NCBI RefSeq assembly: GCF_900078305.2
Contig: NZ_LT546028.1
Span: 938,570 to 1,002,569 of the forward strand
Direction of reading: 5' to 3'
From: Corynebacterium bouchesdurhonense
Lineage (GTDB): Bacteria; Actinomycetota; Actinomycetes; Mycobacteriales; Mycobacteriaceae
Length of the DNA stretch: 64,000 nt
The translations under genes and the position numbers were made by a program. The notes under the pieces were generated by a model. That model ran no database searches. It was not told the DNA's origin and saw only the letters and a program-made list of their open reading frames with translations. This document shows positions 48,615 to 56,813 of the stretch, one piece after another; within the stretch, counting starts at the first letter, position 1, and each line of letters begins with the position of its first letter.

Positions 48615-49064
48615 ATGGCGGATAAGGTGCGGTTTCAGGTTGAGGAGGGGGAGCTTGTGCTTGCCGACGTCGCCTCCCCCCTGTCCTCCCTCATCTTCCC
48701 GCTGCTAGAGCTGGTCCTGGTCACCGGCGTGGCGTGGATCGCCATCGGCTGGATGGATGTCACCCCGGCCGTGGGGGTGCCAGCGCGCAACGCGCTCGTG
48801 GGGGTGTGGGCGCTGGTGGTGCTGTGGCGCTTCGTCCTGCCCGTGGTGCGCGCCCGCCGCCGGCGGCTGGTGGTCACGGACCGGCGCGTGCTCGTGCGCG
48901 GCCCCCGCGGCGCGGTGGACTCGATCCCGCACCGCCAGATCCACTCCGCGCGCCGGGCCAAGGGCGGGCTGGACATCGCCGTGCACGGCTTCGGGCGCCC
49001 GCTGCACTACGAGTCGGTTGGCAAGGCGAAGCAGGTGGAGCGCTTGATCAACGGCCGTCGCTAG
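48615..49064 (+). CDS. PH domain (bPH2-like) membrane protein
   Basis: A 149-residue protein with two membrane segments (about 25-48 and 60-78) followed by a bacterial PH-like domain (RRLVVTDRRVLVRGPRGAV). Seven bases after birA, so co-transcribed. Homologues next to birA are usual in corynebacteria. Function unknown. Confidence 0.87.
   Translation: MADKVRFQVEEGELVLADVASPLSSLIFPLLELVLVTGVAWIAIGWMDVTPAVGVPARNALVGVWALVVLWRFVLPVVRARRRRLVVTDRRVLVRGPRGAVDSIPHRQIHSARRAKGGLDIAVHGFGRPLHYESVGKAKQVERLINGRR
48659..48670 (-). repeat. Degenerate GCGTCGRNAAGC element
   Basis: Minus-strand ACGTCGGCAAGC (first base differs), then 4 bases and GCTCCCC, at the start of the PH-domain gene. Confidence 0.45.
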
Positions 49065-49071
49065 CCCTTCA

Positions 49072-49800
49072 CTAGCCTTTGATCTCCGTGGTGTGCAGCT
49101 GCGCGTCCAGGTCCTCGGGGGAGAGGTCGCCGGCCTGGAAATCCGCAGTGACGGGCAGGTGCAGCTCCATGTCGGTGCCGGGGCACAGCTCGATCACGGC
49201 CTCGTCCACCGTGTAGTCCAGCACATGGCCGCCGGAGGAGCGCTCCTCGTCGATGAAGTGCACGTGGCAGCCGGGCACGCCGATACCCTTGGCGTAGGCC
49301 GGGGTGCGGAAGCCGCCGATCACGCCGCGCACGCCCTCGAAGTGGTGCTCCGCGTCGTCGCCCACCGCCTGCGACATCGGCGGGTACGGCTTTTCCTGCT
49401 TGCTCACGGTGCGGGTGACCACGTGGGAGAACGTGCCGGTGATCTTCACGGCGTAGAAGTAGTTGCCGCTCGGCTCGAGCTCGTCGATGAAGGTGGACAG
49501 CTCGCCGCGGCGCATCCCGCGCGGCGCGTCGACCCGGATTCGCGGCACGAAGTTGGTCACCACGGTGAAGGGGGTGCGCTGCTCCAGGTCGGCCACGCGG
49601 GCCTTGCCGTCGCTGGTGAGCTGGTGGCACACCCCGTCGAGGATGAGCATCTCCCCGTCCAGCGCGTCGAAGGTGCCGAGGCCGAAGTTGCCCTTGGACA
49701 GGATGTCGCTGATGGTGAGCTCGCCGTCGTAGATGCCGTCGAGGAGCGCCGTCATGAGCGAGTTCTGGAAAATCGTGTGGCGGGTGATCGCAGCAACCAT
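49072..49800 (-). CDS. budA: Alpha-acetolactate decarboxylase
   Basis: Converts acetolactate to acetoin, diverting pyruvate from acid production. The 242-residue protein has the family hallmarks: FGLGTFDALDGEM near 40, the zinc-binding His pair in GCHVHFIDEERSSGGHV near 180-195 and the catalytic Glu. No acetolactate synthase gene lies beside it. -10 TACCAT (49808-49813) is 7 bases before the ATG. Confidence 0.94.
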   Translation of the reverse strand: MVAAITRHTIFQNSLMTALLDGIYDGELTISDILSKGNFGLGTFDALDGEMLILDGVCHQLTSDGKARVADLEQRTPFTVVTNFVPRIRVDAPRGMRRGELSTFIDELEPSGNYFYAVKITGTFSHVVTRTVSKQEKPYPPMSQAVGDDAEHHFEGVRGVIGGFRTPAYAKGIGVPGCHVHFIDEERSSGGHVLDYTVDEAVIELCPGTDMELHLPVTADFQAGDLSPEDLDAQLHTTEIKG

Positions 49801-49807
49801 GCCTGCA

Positions 49808-49833
49808 ATGGTAACTGGGCCGGGGACTACAGT
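49808..49833. promoter_or_regulatory. Divergent leaderless promoters, budA and purK
   Basis: Minus-strand TACCAT (49813-49808) is 7 bases from the budA ATG; plus-strand TACAGT (49828-49833) is 7 bases from the purK GTG. Only 40 bases separate the two start codons. Confidence 0.6.
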
Positions 49834-49840
49834 GGGGCGG

Positions 49841-51010
49841 GTGACTAACGCGTATGGGATGCCGGTGGTGGCCGTGATCGGCGACGGCCAGCTGGCACGG
49901 ATGATGCAGACCGAAGCGATCGAGCTGGGCGTCGAGATCCGCCTGCTGGCGGGGGAAGAGGACGCCTCCGCGGCGCAGGTGGCCCACGACGTGCGCCTGG
50001 GCGATTACACCGACCTCGGGGACGTGCGCCGGGTGGCCGCCGGTGCGGATGCGGTGACCTTCGACCACGAGCACGTTCCCAACGAGCATGTGCAATTGCT
50101 TCTCGACGCACCCGTGGACCCAGTCCCCGTCGAACCGCGGCCCCAAGCCCTGATCTACGCCCAGGACAAGCTCGAGCAGCGCCGGCGGCTGCGCGAGCTT
50201 GGCGCGCCGGTGCCGGCCTTCGCCGCCATCGAATCGGCGGCCGACGCGGAAGCGTTCTGGGACAGCGTGGACGGCGCGGTGTGCCTGAAAGCCACCAGGG
50301 GCGGTTATGACGGGAAGGGCGTGTGGTTCCCTGCGTCGAAAAGCGAACTGCTCTCGCTGGTGGAGGAGCTCGACGCGCCGCTGATGGGCGAGCGCAAAAT
50401 CCCCTTCGACCGCGAGCTGTCAGCGATGGTGGCGCGCAACCGCGCCGGCGAGATCCGCGCCTGGCCCGTGGTCGAGTCAATCCAGGACGGCGGGGTGTGC
50501 CGCGTGGCGATCAGCCCGGCCGGCATCCCCGACGAGCTGGCCCGCGAGTGCAGCCAGCTGGCCTGCCGCATCGCCGAGGAGCTGGACGTGACCGGCGTGC
50601 TTGCCGTGGAGCTGTTCGAGGCCGGAGGCGAAATCCAGGTCAACGAGCTGGCCATGCGGCCCCACAACACCGGGCACTGGACACAGGACGGGTGCGTGAC
50701 CTCGCAGTTCGAGCAGCACCTGCGCGCCGTGCTGAACTGGCCGCTCGGCGCCGTGGACGCGACCGCGCCCGCCACCGTGATGGTCAACACCCTCGGCGGC
50801 GAGCGCGACCCGGAGATGCCGATGGGCGAGCGCGTGGCGGAGGTGATGCGCCGCTACCCGCAGGCCAAGGTGCACCTGTACGGCAAGGATTGGCGCCCGG
50901 GGCGCAAGATGGGCCACGTGAACGTCTCCGCCGACACCGTGGCCGAGGCGCGCGCGGTGGCGGAGGACGCCGCCCACTTCATCATCAACGCAGCGTGGAG
51001 GGACGCGTAA
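49841..51010 (+). CDS. purK: N5-carboxyaminoimidazole ribonucleotide synthase
   Basis: ATP-grasp enzyme of purine synthesis that carboxylates AIR. The 389-residue protein starts with VAVIGDGQLARMM and has YDGKGVW near 165, the metal-site segment EIQVNELAMRPHNTGHWT near 265. The GTG start fits the -10 TACAGT 7 bases upstream. Two dispersed elements (50098-50109 and 50333-50344) lie in variable loops. It abuts purE. Confidence 0.95.
   Translation: MTNAYGMPVVAVIGDGQLARMMQTEAIELGVEIRLLAGEEDASAAQVAHDVRLGDYTDLGDVRRVAAGADAVTFDHEHVPNEHVQLLLDAPVDPVPVEPRPQALIYAQDKLEQRRRLRELGAPVPAFAAIESAADAEAFWDSVDGAVCLKATRGGYDGKGVWFPASKSELLSLVEELDAPLMGERKIPFDRELSAMVARNRAGEIRAWPVVESIQDGGVCRVAISPAGIPDELARECSQLACRIAEELDVTGVLAVELFEAGGEIQVNELAMRPHNTGHWTQDGCVTSQFEQHLRAVLNWPLGAVDATAPATVMVNTLGGERDPEMPMGERVAEVMRRYPQAKVHLYGKDWRPGRKMGHVNVSADTVAEARAVAEDAAHFIINAAWRDA
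50098..50109 (-). repeat. GCGTCGRNAAGC element with covarying arms
   Basis: Minus-strand GCGTCGAGAAGC, then 4 bases and GCAC. The arms GTGC (50090-50093) and GCAC (50108-50111) pair, so both sides changed together from the common GGGC/GCCC. Confidence 0.65.
50333..50344 (+). repeat. GCGTCGRNAAGC element
   Basis: Core GCGTCGAAAAGC in purK, then 5 bases and GCTCT. Confidence 0.5.
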
Positions 51011-51511
51011 ATGGAACCGCAAGTTGGACTGATCATGGGCTCGGACTCGGACTGGGACACCGTGGCCCCCGCGGCAGAGGTGCTCGCCGAGTTTGGCGTG
51101 CCGTTCGAGGTGGGCGTGGTCTCCGCGCACCGCACGCCCGAAAAGATGCTCGCGTACGCCAAACAGGCGCACACGCGCGGGCTGAAGGCCATCATCGCCT
51201 GCGCCGGGGGAGCGGCCCACCTGCCGGGCATGGTCGCGGCCGCCACGCCGCTGCCGGTGATCGGCATCCCGCGCGCGCTAGCGGACCTGGACGGGCTGGA
51301 CTCGCTGCTGTCCATCGTGCAGATGCCGGGTGGCGTGCCGGTGGCCACCGTCTCCATCGGCGGCGCGAAGAACGCGGGGCTGCTGGCCGTGCGCATCCTC
51401 GGCGCCGGCGACGAGGCATTGGTGGCCAAGATGGCGGACTACCAGGCGCGCATGGCCGCCGAGGTGGAGCGCAAGGACGAGGCACTGCGCGCGCGCCTGC
51501 TCGGTGAGTAG
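51011..51511 (+). CDS. purE: N5-carboxyaminoimidazole ribonucleotide mutase
   Basis: Moves the carboxyl group of N5-CAIR to give CAIR, using the product of PurK. The 166-residue protein has the class I motifs GSDSDWDT near residue 10, SAHRTPEKM near 42 and [11 protein letters not shown] near 70. It starts directly after the purK stop, so the two are one operon. Confidence 0.96.
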   Translation: MEPQVGLIMGSDSDWDTVAPAAEVLAEFGVPFEVGVVSAHRTPEKMLAYAKQAHTRGLKAIIACAGGAAHLPGMVAAATPLPVIGIPRALADLDGLDSLLSIVQMPGGVPVATVSIGGAKNAGLLAVRILGAGDEALVAKMADYQARMAAEVERKDEALRARLLGE

Positions 51512-51968
51512 CAGCCCGCTTGTCGTCCTCGGCGCGCGGGTGGTCGGCGGCCGGCCGTCCCGCATGCTCGAGTCGCGGCTGGCGGAGGCGCTGCGCCTCT
51601 ACCGCGCCGACCCGCGGCCCGTGGTGGTGAGCGGGTTTGGCGAGGCGGAGGTGATGGCGGCGTGGCTCGCCGAGCGGGGCGTGGCGGCGGAGCACATCGT
51701 GGTGGAGCCGCTCGCGACCTCCACGAACGAGAACTTGGAGCGTTCTCGGGCATTGCTTCCCGACGCCCCCATGCTCACCGCCATCACCTCCACCTTTCAT
51801 GTTCCCCGTACCCGCGTTTGGGCCCGGCACCTGGGAATCCCGGTGCACGTGGTGGGCGCCCCCCTGCCTCCTGGGCGGCCCCTGAGCCGCGCGAAGAACT
51901 ACGCGCGCGAGTGCGTCGCGCTGCCGCATTCCCTGGCGCGCGTGGCGTGGCGGCGTTTGCGTAGCTGA
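51504..51968 (+). CDS. YdcF-like (DUF218) protein
   Basis: A 154-residue protein with the DUF218 fold: VVLGARV start, [15 protein letters not shown], the [10 protein letters not shown] motif and [14 protein letters not shown] near residue 95. No membrane anchor, unlike ElyC/SanA. Function unclear, possibly envelope precursor handling. The GTG overlaps the end of purE. The stretch right after its stop is an assembly artefact, but the gene itself seems intact. Confidence 0.82.
   Translation: MSSSPLVVLGARVVGGRPSRMLESRLAEALRLYRADPRPVVVSGFGEAEVMAAWLAERGVAAEHIVVEPLATSTNENLERSRALLPDAPMLTAITSTFHVPRTRVWARHLGIPVHVVGAPLPPGRPLSRAKNYARECVALPHSLARVAWRRLRS
51756..51767 (-). repeat. GCGTCGRNAAGC element
   Basis: Minus-strand GCGTCGGGAAGC, then 3 bases and GCCC. 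Arms GGGC and GCCC pair. Inside the YdcF-like gene (LLPDAP). Confidence 0.6.
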
Positions 51969-51980
51969 TCGGCGGGCCGC

Positions 51981-52012
51981 GGTCAAGGGGTTGGGTGGTG
52001 GTTGTGGATAAC
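51981..52012 (+). repeat. 32-base direct repeat, copy 1 (artefact duplicate)
   Basis: Identical to 52232-52263; the two flank the adapter-containing insert. Probably one genomic copy read twice. It contains a perfect DnaA-box-like TGTGGATAA. Confidence 0.8.
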
Positions 52013-52231
52013 GGCGGGGGGGGGGGGGGGGGGGGGGGGGCGCCCCCCCCCCCCCCACGCGGCCCGCGGTCCTTTCGCTCGGGGTCGTTGCCGGTGCCCT
52101 GCGGTTCAGGTGAGATAAAACACATGACTGTGTAACGTATCTTCCGTCAGATAGTAAACACGTCGGGATAGTGTCATGGGCATCCGAGGTAGGGGTCCGT
52201 CTGGTGGGCTCGGGGATGTGTATAAGAGACG
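52013..52231. other. Sequencing adapter and poly-G artefact
   Basis: A run of about 25 G, CGC and about 14 C (52016-52056), then non-coding sequence, then at 52179-52190 a degraded P7 primer end, at 52191-52198 an 8-base index-like string and at 52199-52232 a near match (31 of 34) to the Nextera read-2 adapter with the transposon mosaic end. Genomic sequence resumes immediately after. Not part of the genome. Confidence 0.93.
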
Positions 52232-52263
52232 GGTCAAGGGGTTGGGTGGTGGTTGTGGATAAC
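52232..52263 (+). repeat. 32-base direct repeat, copy 2
   Basis: Second copy of the repeat at 51981-52012; probably the true continuation into the HNH gene promoter. Confidence 0.8.
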
Positions 52264-52303
52264 TGTGTTGGTTGCGGGGTGTGGGTGTGCGGGGTTGTCC
52301 ACA
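52254..52303. promoter_or_regulatory. Paired DnaA-box-like sites before the HNH gene
   Basis: TGTGGATAA (52254-52262, reverse of the perfect box TTATCCACA) and TTGTCCACA (52295-52303, one base off) face each other about 32 bases apart. Confidence 0.5.
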
Positions 52304-52342
52304 GGTGGGTGGTGGGGGGTTTCGTTGTGTGGGCGGGCGGGT

Positions 52343-52348
52343 TAGCGT
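52343..52348 (+). promoter_or_regulatory. -10 TAGCGT of the HNH gene, leaderless
   Basis: TAGCGT, then 7 bases and the ATG at 52356. Confidence 0.5.
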
Positions 52349-52355
52349 TTCGGTC

Positions 52356-53498
52356 ATGACGTTTGCTGATCTTCTCGACGCGGTCCGCGCCCTGGGTGTT
52401 GATGCCCTGGCCGGTTTCGACCGTGACGCGTTGATCGCGGCCGGGGTGGATCCGGCTCGGGTGCGGGCGTTGGCCGGGGTGCACGAGGTGTACTTCGGGC
52501 CCACCCGGTTTCGTGCGCAGCAGCGCCTGGGGGTGGAGGCGGCGCGCGCCGGTGGGCACAGTTTGGACAAGCTGGTGCTCATCGAGCGCTACATGGCGAA
52601 CATCGACGACGCCGCTGCGCGGTGGCGGGTGCGCCGCGAGTTGCTTTCGGTGCGCGGGTCTCACGCGGCGCTTCGCCGCGCGGCCCAGCAGGCCGCGCCC
52701 GCGCCTGAGCGGCCGGCGGGCCCGGACCGGGTGCGGGTTTCACGCACCCGGGGTGGTAAGCGTTCGCTGACGGTGGTCGGTTCGCAGCGTCGCATGGCGG
52801 ATCTGGAGCACGCGTTGATGGGCCGCGCCCCAGGGGTGGGCCCGGCGGGTGAGGAGATGTACGACGCGCTGTGGGAACTGCTCGACCCCGCCGGTGATGC
52901 TGATGCTGGTGCTGGTGCTGGTGCGGGTGGGGTGGCGGCGGCGGTGCCGCGGCCGTTGCTGTTGATCCCGCTTGCCAGTTGGGTGCGCATCATGCGCGGC
53001 GAGGGCGACGACACGGTGCTGGGGCTTTCGGATGCCACCACCATGACCGGGGCGGAGTTTCTCAACCAGGTTGTGGCAACCGGTGCATTCGAGTTGGAGG
53101 CGGCGCTGTTTCACCCGCAGGAGGGGGCGGTGAACCTGTACCGCACGGCCCGGTTTGCTAACCAGAAGCAGCGCGACCTTGCGCGTGCGGTGACGCCGGT
53201 GTGCCCGGTGCCGGGGTGCAGGCACGGGGCCGAGGCGTGCGAGATCCACCACATCCAGACGTGGAAACACGGTGGGGAGACGAACCTTGCCAACCTGGTG
53301 CCGGTGTGTCGCTACCACAACCGCATCAACGACGACGACCAGCCGGTAACCGGCCGCAGCAACGGCCGCGGCCGCATCGACACCGCCCACGGGCGGCCCA
53401 CCTGGGTCTCACCGCGCGGCTACCCCGCGAAAAACCCGCACCACGCCCACTTCGGCGCCATGGAACAACTGTTCGGCACAGACCCACCACCAGGCTAG
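52356..53498 (+). CDS. DUF222/13E12-type HNH endonuclease family protein
   Basis: A 380-residue protein: DUF222 region (about 10-270) and C-terminal HNH motif with CPVPGC, EIHHIQTWKHGGETNLANLVPVC (split near residues 295-320) and HNRIN. Such genes occur in many copies in actinobacterial genomes; their role is unknown, with links to mobility suspected. An Asp/Ala/Gly repeat (DADAGAGAGAG) breaks the middle. It ends 13 bases from the convergent importer operon. Confidence 0.88.
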   Translation: MTFADLLDAVRALGVDALAGFDRDALIAAGVDPARVRALAGVHEVYFGPTRFRAQQRLGVEAARAGGHSLDKLVLIERYMANIDDAAARWRVRRELLSVRGSHAALRRAAQQAAPAPERPAGPDRVRVSRTRGGKRSLTVVGSQRRMADLEHALMGRAPGVGPAGEEMYDALWELLDPAGDADAGAGAGAGGVAAAVPRPLLLIPLASWVRIMRGEGDDTVLGLSDATTMTGAEFLNQVVATGAFELEAALFHPQEGAVNLYRTARFANQKQRDLARAVTPVCPVPGCRHGAEACEIHHIQTWKHGGETNLANLVPVCRYHNRINDDDQPVTGRSNGRGRIDTAHGRPTWVSPRGYPAKNPHHAHFGAMEQLFGTDPPPG

Positions 53499-53511
53499 GC
53501 CGCGGAGCCCG

Positions 53512-54333
53512 TCACCCCTTGACGCCGCCCGCGGTCAGGCCCGAGACGATGCGGCGCTGGAACACGAGCACCATGATGATCAGCGGGATGGTCACCAGCG
53601 ACCCCGCGGCCATGATCGCCGCGTACGGGAACTCGAACGCGCTCGGGCCGCTGAAGCGCGCGATGGCCACGGTGACGGGCTCGGTGCTGTTGGTGGACAG
53701 CTGGCGCGCGAGCATGAACTCGTTCCACGTGGTGATGAACGCGATGATCGCCGTGGTGAAAATCGCCGGCGCCGCCAGCGGCAGGAGGATGAGGCGGAAC
53801 GCTTGGCCGCGGGTCGCGCCGTCCACGCGCGCTGCCTCCTCCAGCTCCCACGGCAGCTGTTGGAAGAACGACACCAGCGTGTACACCGTCAACGGCAGCG
53901 CGAACGAGATGTTGGGGATGATCATCGCGCGGTAGGTGCCAATCCAGTTGAGGTCGCCGAACAGCTGGAACAGCGGCGTCACCAGTGCGATGCCCGGGAA
54001 CATCGACGCGGCGAGGATGATGCCGGTGATGATGCCCTTGCCGGGGAAGTCGAGCCGCGCCAGCGCGTACGCGGTGAACACGCCCACGAGTACGGCGAGG
54101 GCGGTTGTGCTCAGCGAAATGATCAGCGAGTTGCCGATCGCCCCGAGGAAGTCGTTGCCCTTGTCGGTGGCCAGCGCGTCGCGGAAGTTGTCCAGCGTGA
54201 CGTGCGTGGGCCAGGGCGTGGTGTCGAAGGTGTGGCGCTTGTCGCGAAGCGCCGTGATCAGCATCCAGTAGAACGGCGCGAGCCCCCAGAACATGATGAA
54301 GATGACGCCGAGTGCGTGTAAGGCCCGTTTCAT
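53512..54333 (-). CDS. tusG: Trehalose-type ABC importer permease (MalG/SugB family)
   Basis: A 273-residue permease with six membrane segments and the EAA loop EAARVDGATRGQAFRLILLP (near residue 175) that contacts the ATPase. It overlaps the MalF-type permease by four bases. Order and similarity recall the C. glutamicum TusEFG trehalose uptake genes; related to mycobacterial SugB. The ATPase is not encoded in the window. Confidence 0.85.
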   Translation of the reverse strand: MKRALHALGVIFIMFWGLAPFYWMLITALRDKRHTFDTTPWPTHVTLDNFRDALATDKGNDFLGAIGNSLIISLSTTALAVLVGVFTAYALARLDFPGKGIITGIILAASMFPGIALVTPLFQLFGDLNWIGTYRAMIIPNISFALPLTVYTLVSFFQQLPWELEEAARVDGATRGQAFRLILLPLAAPAIFTTAIIAFITTWNEFMLARQLSTNSTEPVTVAIARFSGPSAFEFPYAAIMAAGSLVTIPLIIMVLVFQRRIVSGLTAGGVKG

Positions 54334-55376
54334 CGCGCGGCCTCCTTCGGGGCTTTTGCTTGTCGACGCCCCCCAACGTCCGCGCCCAAAAATCGGATCA
54401 TCACAAATGCCACGGCGAAGATCAGCAGGAAGATGAGCGTGGAAAGGGCGGATGCGGAGTTGAAGTTGCCTTGGCGCATGTCCTCGACCACGAGCTGGGA
54501 GATGGTGGCCGTGGGCGAGTTGGAGGAACCGGAGATCATGATCACGGGCAGGTCGTACATGCGCAGGGCATCGAGGGTGCGGAAGAGGACGGCCACCATG
54601 AGGGCGGGGCGGACCAGCGGCAGGGTGATGCGGGTGAAGGTCTGCCACGCGGAGGCGCCGTCGACGCGGGCGGCTTCGTAGATGTCCCGGTCGATCATTT
54701 GCAGGCCGGCGAGGATGAGCAGCGCCATGAACGGGGTGGTCTTCCACACGTCGGCGATGATGACGGCGAAGCGGGCGGCCCACGGGTCGGTGGTCCACGC
54801 GATGTCCTTGCCCAGCAGGGAGTTGACGATGCCGGCCGGGGCGAACATGAACTGCCACAGCTTCGCGGTCACCGCGGTGGGGATGGCCCACGGGATGAGC
54901 ACGGCGGCGCGGATGAGGCCGCGGGCGGGGGAGGGGTGGTTCATGATCATCGCCATAGCGAGGCCGAGGACCGTCTCCAGCAGCACGGTGACCACGGCGA
55001 AGAAGAGGGTGATGCGGACCGCTGGCCAGAAGTCGGTGGCCAGGACGCCGGGCGGGCACGTGCCGACGGCGCCGGACGGGGTGACGCAGCGGTTGGTGAT
55101 CCAGTACATGTAGTTCTCGAGGCCGCTGAAGCCGCCGTCGGTGAACACGCCCGTCTTCGGGTCGAGGCGGCGGTTGCCTTGGAAGGACAGCCAGATCGCG
55201 CGGATGATCGGGTAGCCGATGACGACGGCGAGGACAGCGAGGGCCGGCGCGACGAGCGCGTAGGCCTTGCGTGTGTCCGTGCGCGCGCCTAGGCGCGCGT
55301 CGGGGCGCGTGCCCTTACGCGCGCCGCCGCGGGCTCGTCCCGCACGCTGCGCCGGTGGCTGGGTGGTGGTGCTCAT
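54330..55376 (-). CDS. tusF: Trehalose-type ABC importer permease (MalF/SugA family)
   Basis: A 348-residue permease with an Arg/Ala-rich cytoplasmic N-terminus (1-40), about six membrane segments and the EAA loop EAARVDGASAWQTFTRITLP near residue 250. Start ATG at 55376 follows GAAAGG. A dispersed element (54358-54369) lies in its last codons. It is separated from the binding-protein gene by a hairpin. Confidence 0.85.
   Translation of the reverse strand: MSTTTQPPAQRAGRARGGARKGTRPDARLGARTDTRKAYALVAPALAVLAVVIGYPIIRAIWLSFQGNRRLDPKTGVFTDGGFSGLENYMYWITNRCVTPSGAVGTCPPGVLATDFWPAVRITLFFAVVTVLLETVLGLAMAMIMNHPSPARGLIRAAVLIPWAIPTAVTAKLWQFMFAPAGIVNSLLGKDIAWTTDPWAARFAVIIADVWKTTPFMALLILAGLQMIDRDIYEAARVDGASAWQTFTRITLPLVRPALMVAVLFRTLDALRMYDLPVIMISGSSNSPTATISQLVVEDMRQGNFNSASALSTLIFLLIFAVAFVMIRFLGADVGGRRQAKAPKEAAR
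54358..54369 (-). repeat. GCGTCGRNAAGC element
   Basis: Minus-strand GCGTCGACAAGC, then AAAA and GCCCC; arms GGGGC and GCCCC pair perfectly. A textbook copy, at the end of the MalF-type permease gene. Confidence 0.8.
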
Positions 55377-55405
55377 GTGGGCCTTTCGGGGTCTACAACG
55401 GGCGA

Positions 55406-55438
55406 ACGCCCGCACCGGATTGTATCCGTGGCGGGCGT
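55406..55438 (-). terminator. Intercistronic hairpin between binding protein and permease genes
   Basis: ACGCCCGC (55406-55413) pairs with GCGGGCGT (55431-55438), with a second short stem CGGAT/ATCCG inside. T-runs lie on the plus side only, so for this operon it more likely sets the ratio of binding protein to permease by attenuation or mRNA protection than full termination. Confidence 0.5.
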
Positions 55439-55462
55439 GTTTTTCGGGCGTGTTGAGCGCCG

Positions 55463-56719
55463 TTACTGGGCCTGCTTGATGGCGGCGGCCATGTCGCGGG
55501 TGGCGTCGTCGACGCTCTTGCCGGAGGTCAGCGCCGCGTAGGCGTTGTCCTGCACTGCCTTCGAGATGGCCGGGTAGAACGGCGAGACCGGGCGCGGCTT
55601 CGCGTTCTCCAGGGACTCCTTCAGCGCCGGGAGGTAGGGGTACTTGTCGATGAGCTCCTTGTCGTCGTAGATCTTCGACAGCACCGGCGGGAAGGACGCC
55701 TCGGCGAAGGACATTTGGTTGTCCTCGTTGATGACGAACTCGATGAAGTCGCGCGCCGTGGCCTTGTGCTCGGAGTTCACGTTGATGCCGTTGTTGTAGC
55801 CGCCCAGGGTGGACACGCCCACGCCCTTCTCGCCCACCAGCGGCTGGACCTCGAAGTTTAGGCCGGCCTCTTCGGCGTTGGTGTACATGTAGGGCCAGTT
55901 GATGGCGAAGGCGGTGTCGCCGCCGGTGAAGGCCAGGTTGGTCTCCTCCTCGGTGGCGGCGGTGGAGGCGGGGGAGATGGTTTTGTCCTTGTATGCGTCG
56001 ACAAGCGCCTGAAGCCCGGCCTTCGCCTCCGGGGACTCGACGGCGGGCTCGCCGGATGCGTCCAGCACCTCGCCGCCCCAGCCGTTGATAAAGCCGAGGG
56101 TGTTCACGGTCAGGCCCTCGTACTGCTTGAGCTGGGTGGTCAGGCAGTCCTTCTCGATGGCCTTGCAGGCGGACTTGATGTCCTCGAAGGTGTCCGGCTT
56201 GTCCTTGGCCAGGTCGGTGTTGCGGAACAGGAGCTGGCCGTTGGTGTTCTGCGGCAGGGCGTAGAGGGTGCCGTTGTAGGTGGCGGAGTCCACGGTGGAC
56301 TGCAGCAGGCCCGAGGTGTCCACGGCCAAGTCGCCCTCGAGCGGCTCGAGCCACTGGTTGGCGGCAAAGTCCGCGGTCCACACCACGTCGAGCGCCATCA
56401 CGTCGTAGTCGGCGTTGCCGGCCTGGAGGGACTGCACGAGGGTGTCGCGCTGGTCATCCGCCTCGCCGGCGAGCTCCTTCAAGGTGACCTGCTCGTCCGC
56501 GTGCTCGGCGTTCCACTTGTCGATGATCGGGATGATCTTGTCCGTGTCGTTGCGGCCCATGGCGAAGGTGATGGGGCCGCGGTCCGCGCCCGAGGCGGTG
56601 CTGCCGCCGGCCGCGTCGCCGTTGCCGCCGTCGCTCTCGTTGGAGCAGGCGACCATGGTGGTGGACAGTGCGAGGGCGCACAGAACGGCGCCGGTGCGGC
56701 GGGTGGTGTGACGGTTCAT
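55463..56719 (-). CDS. tusE: Sugar-binding lipoprotein of a trehalose-type importer
   Basis: A 418-residue solute-binding lipoprotein. Signal with lipobox TMVAC (lipid Cys25), then a type-1 extracellular binding fold with the DVMALDVVWTADFA stretch (near 103) that it shares with mycobacterial LpqY, which binds trehalose. Found with tusF/tusG, so it delivers trehalose (inferred). ATG follows GAAAGGTCTGAGT. A dispersed element (55995-56006) lies in the gene (LVDAYKD). Confidence 0.87.
   Translation of the reverse strand: MNRHTTRRTGAVLCALALSTTMVACSNESDGGNGDAAGGSTASGADRGPITFAMGRNDTDKIIPIIDKWNAEHADEQVTLKELAGEADDQRDTLVQSLQAGNADYDVMALDVVWTADFAANQWLEPLEGDLAVDTSGLLQSTVDSATYNGTLYALPQNTNGQLLFRNTDLAKDKPDTFEDIKSACKAIEKDCLTTQLKQYEGLTVNTLGFINGWGGEVLDASGEPAVESPEAKAGLQALVDAYKDKTISPASTAATEEETNLAFTGGDTAFAINWPYMYTNAEEAGLNFEVQPLVGEKGVGVSTLGGYNNGINVNSEHKATARDFIEFVINEDNQMSFAEASFPPVLSKIYDDKELIDKYPYLPALKESLENAKPRPVSPFYPAISKAVQDNAYAALTSGKSVDDATRDMAAAIKQAQ
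55995..56006 (+). repeat. GCGTCGRNAAGC element
   Basis: Core GCGTCGACAAGC, then 7 bases and GCCCG, in the binding-protein gene. Confidence 0.55.
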
Positions 56720-56813
56720 ACTCAGACCTTTCCGTATCGGGGTTGGTTACAACATATTGGGCAACCCCGAAAGAAAACCTGGAAACTGTCCGTTTGCCCG
56801 ACAACGGGGGTAA

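Noticed and set aside
51981..52263. Insertion of a small mobile element with 32-base target duplication
   Set aside because: The insert contains Nextera/P7 adapter sequence; the duplication is an assembly effect.
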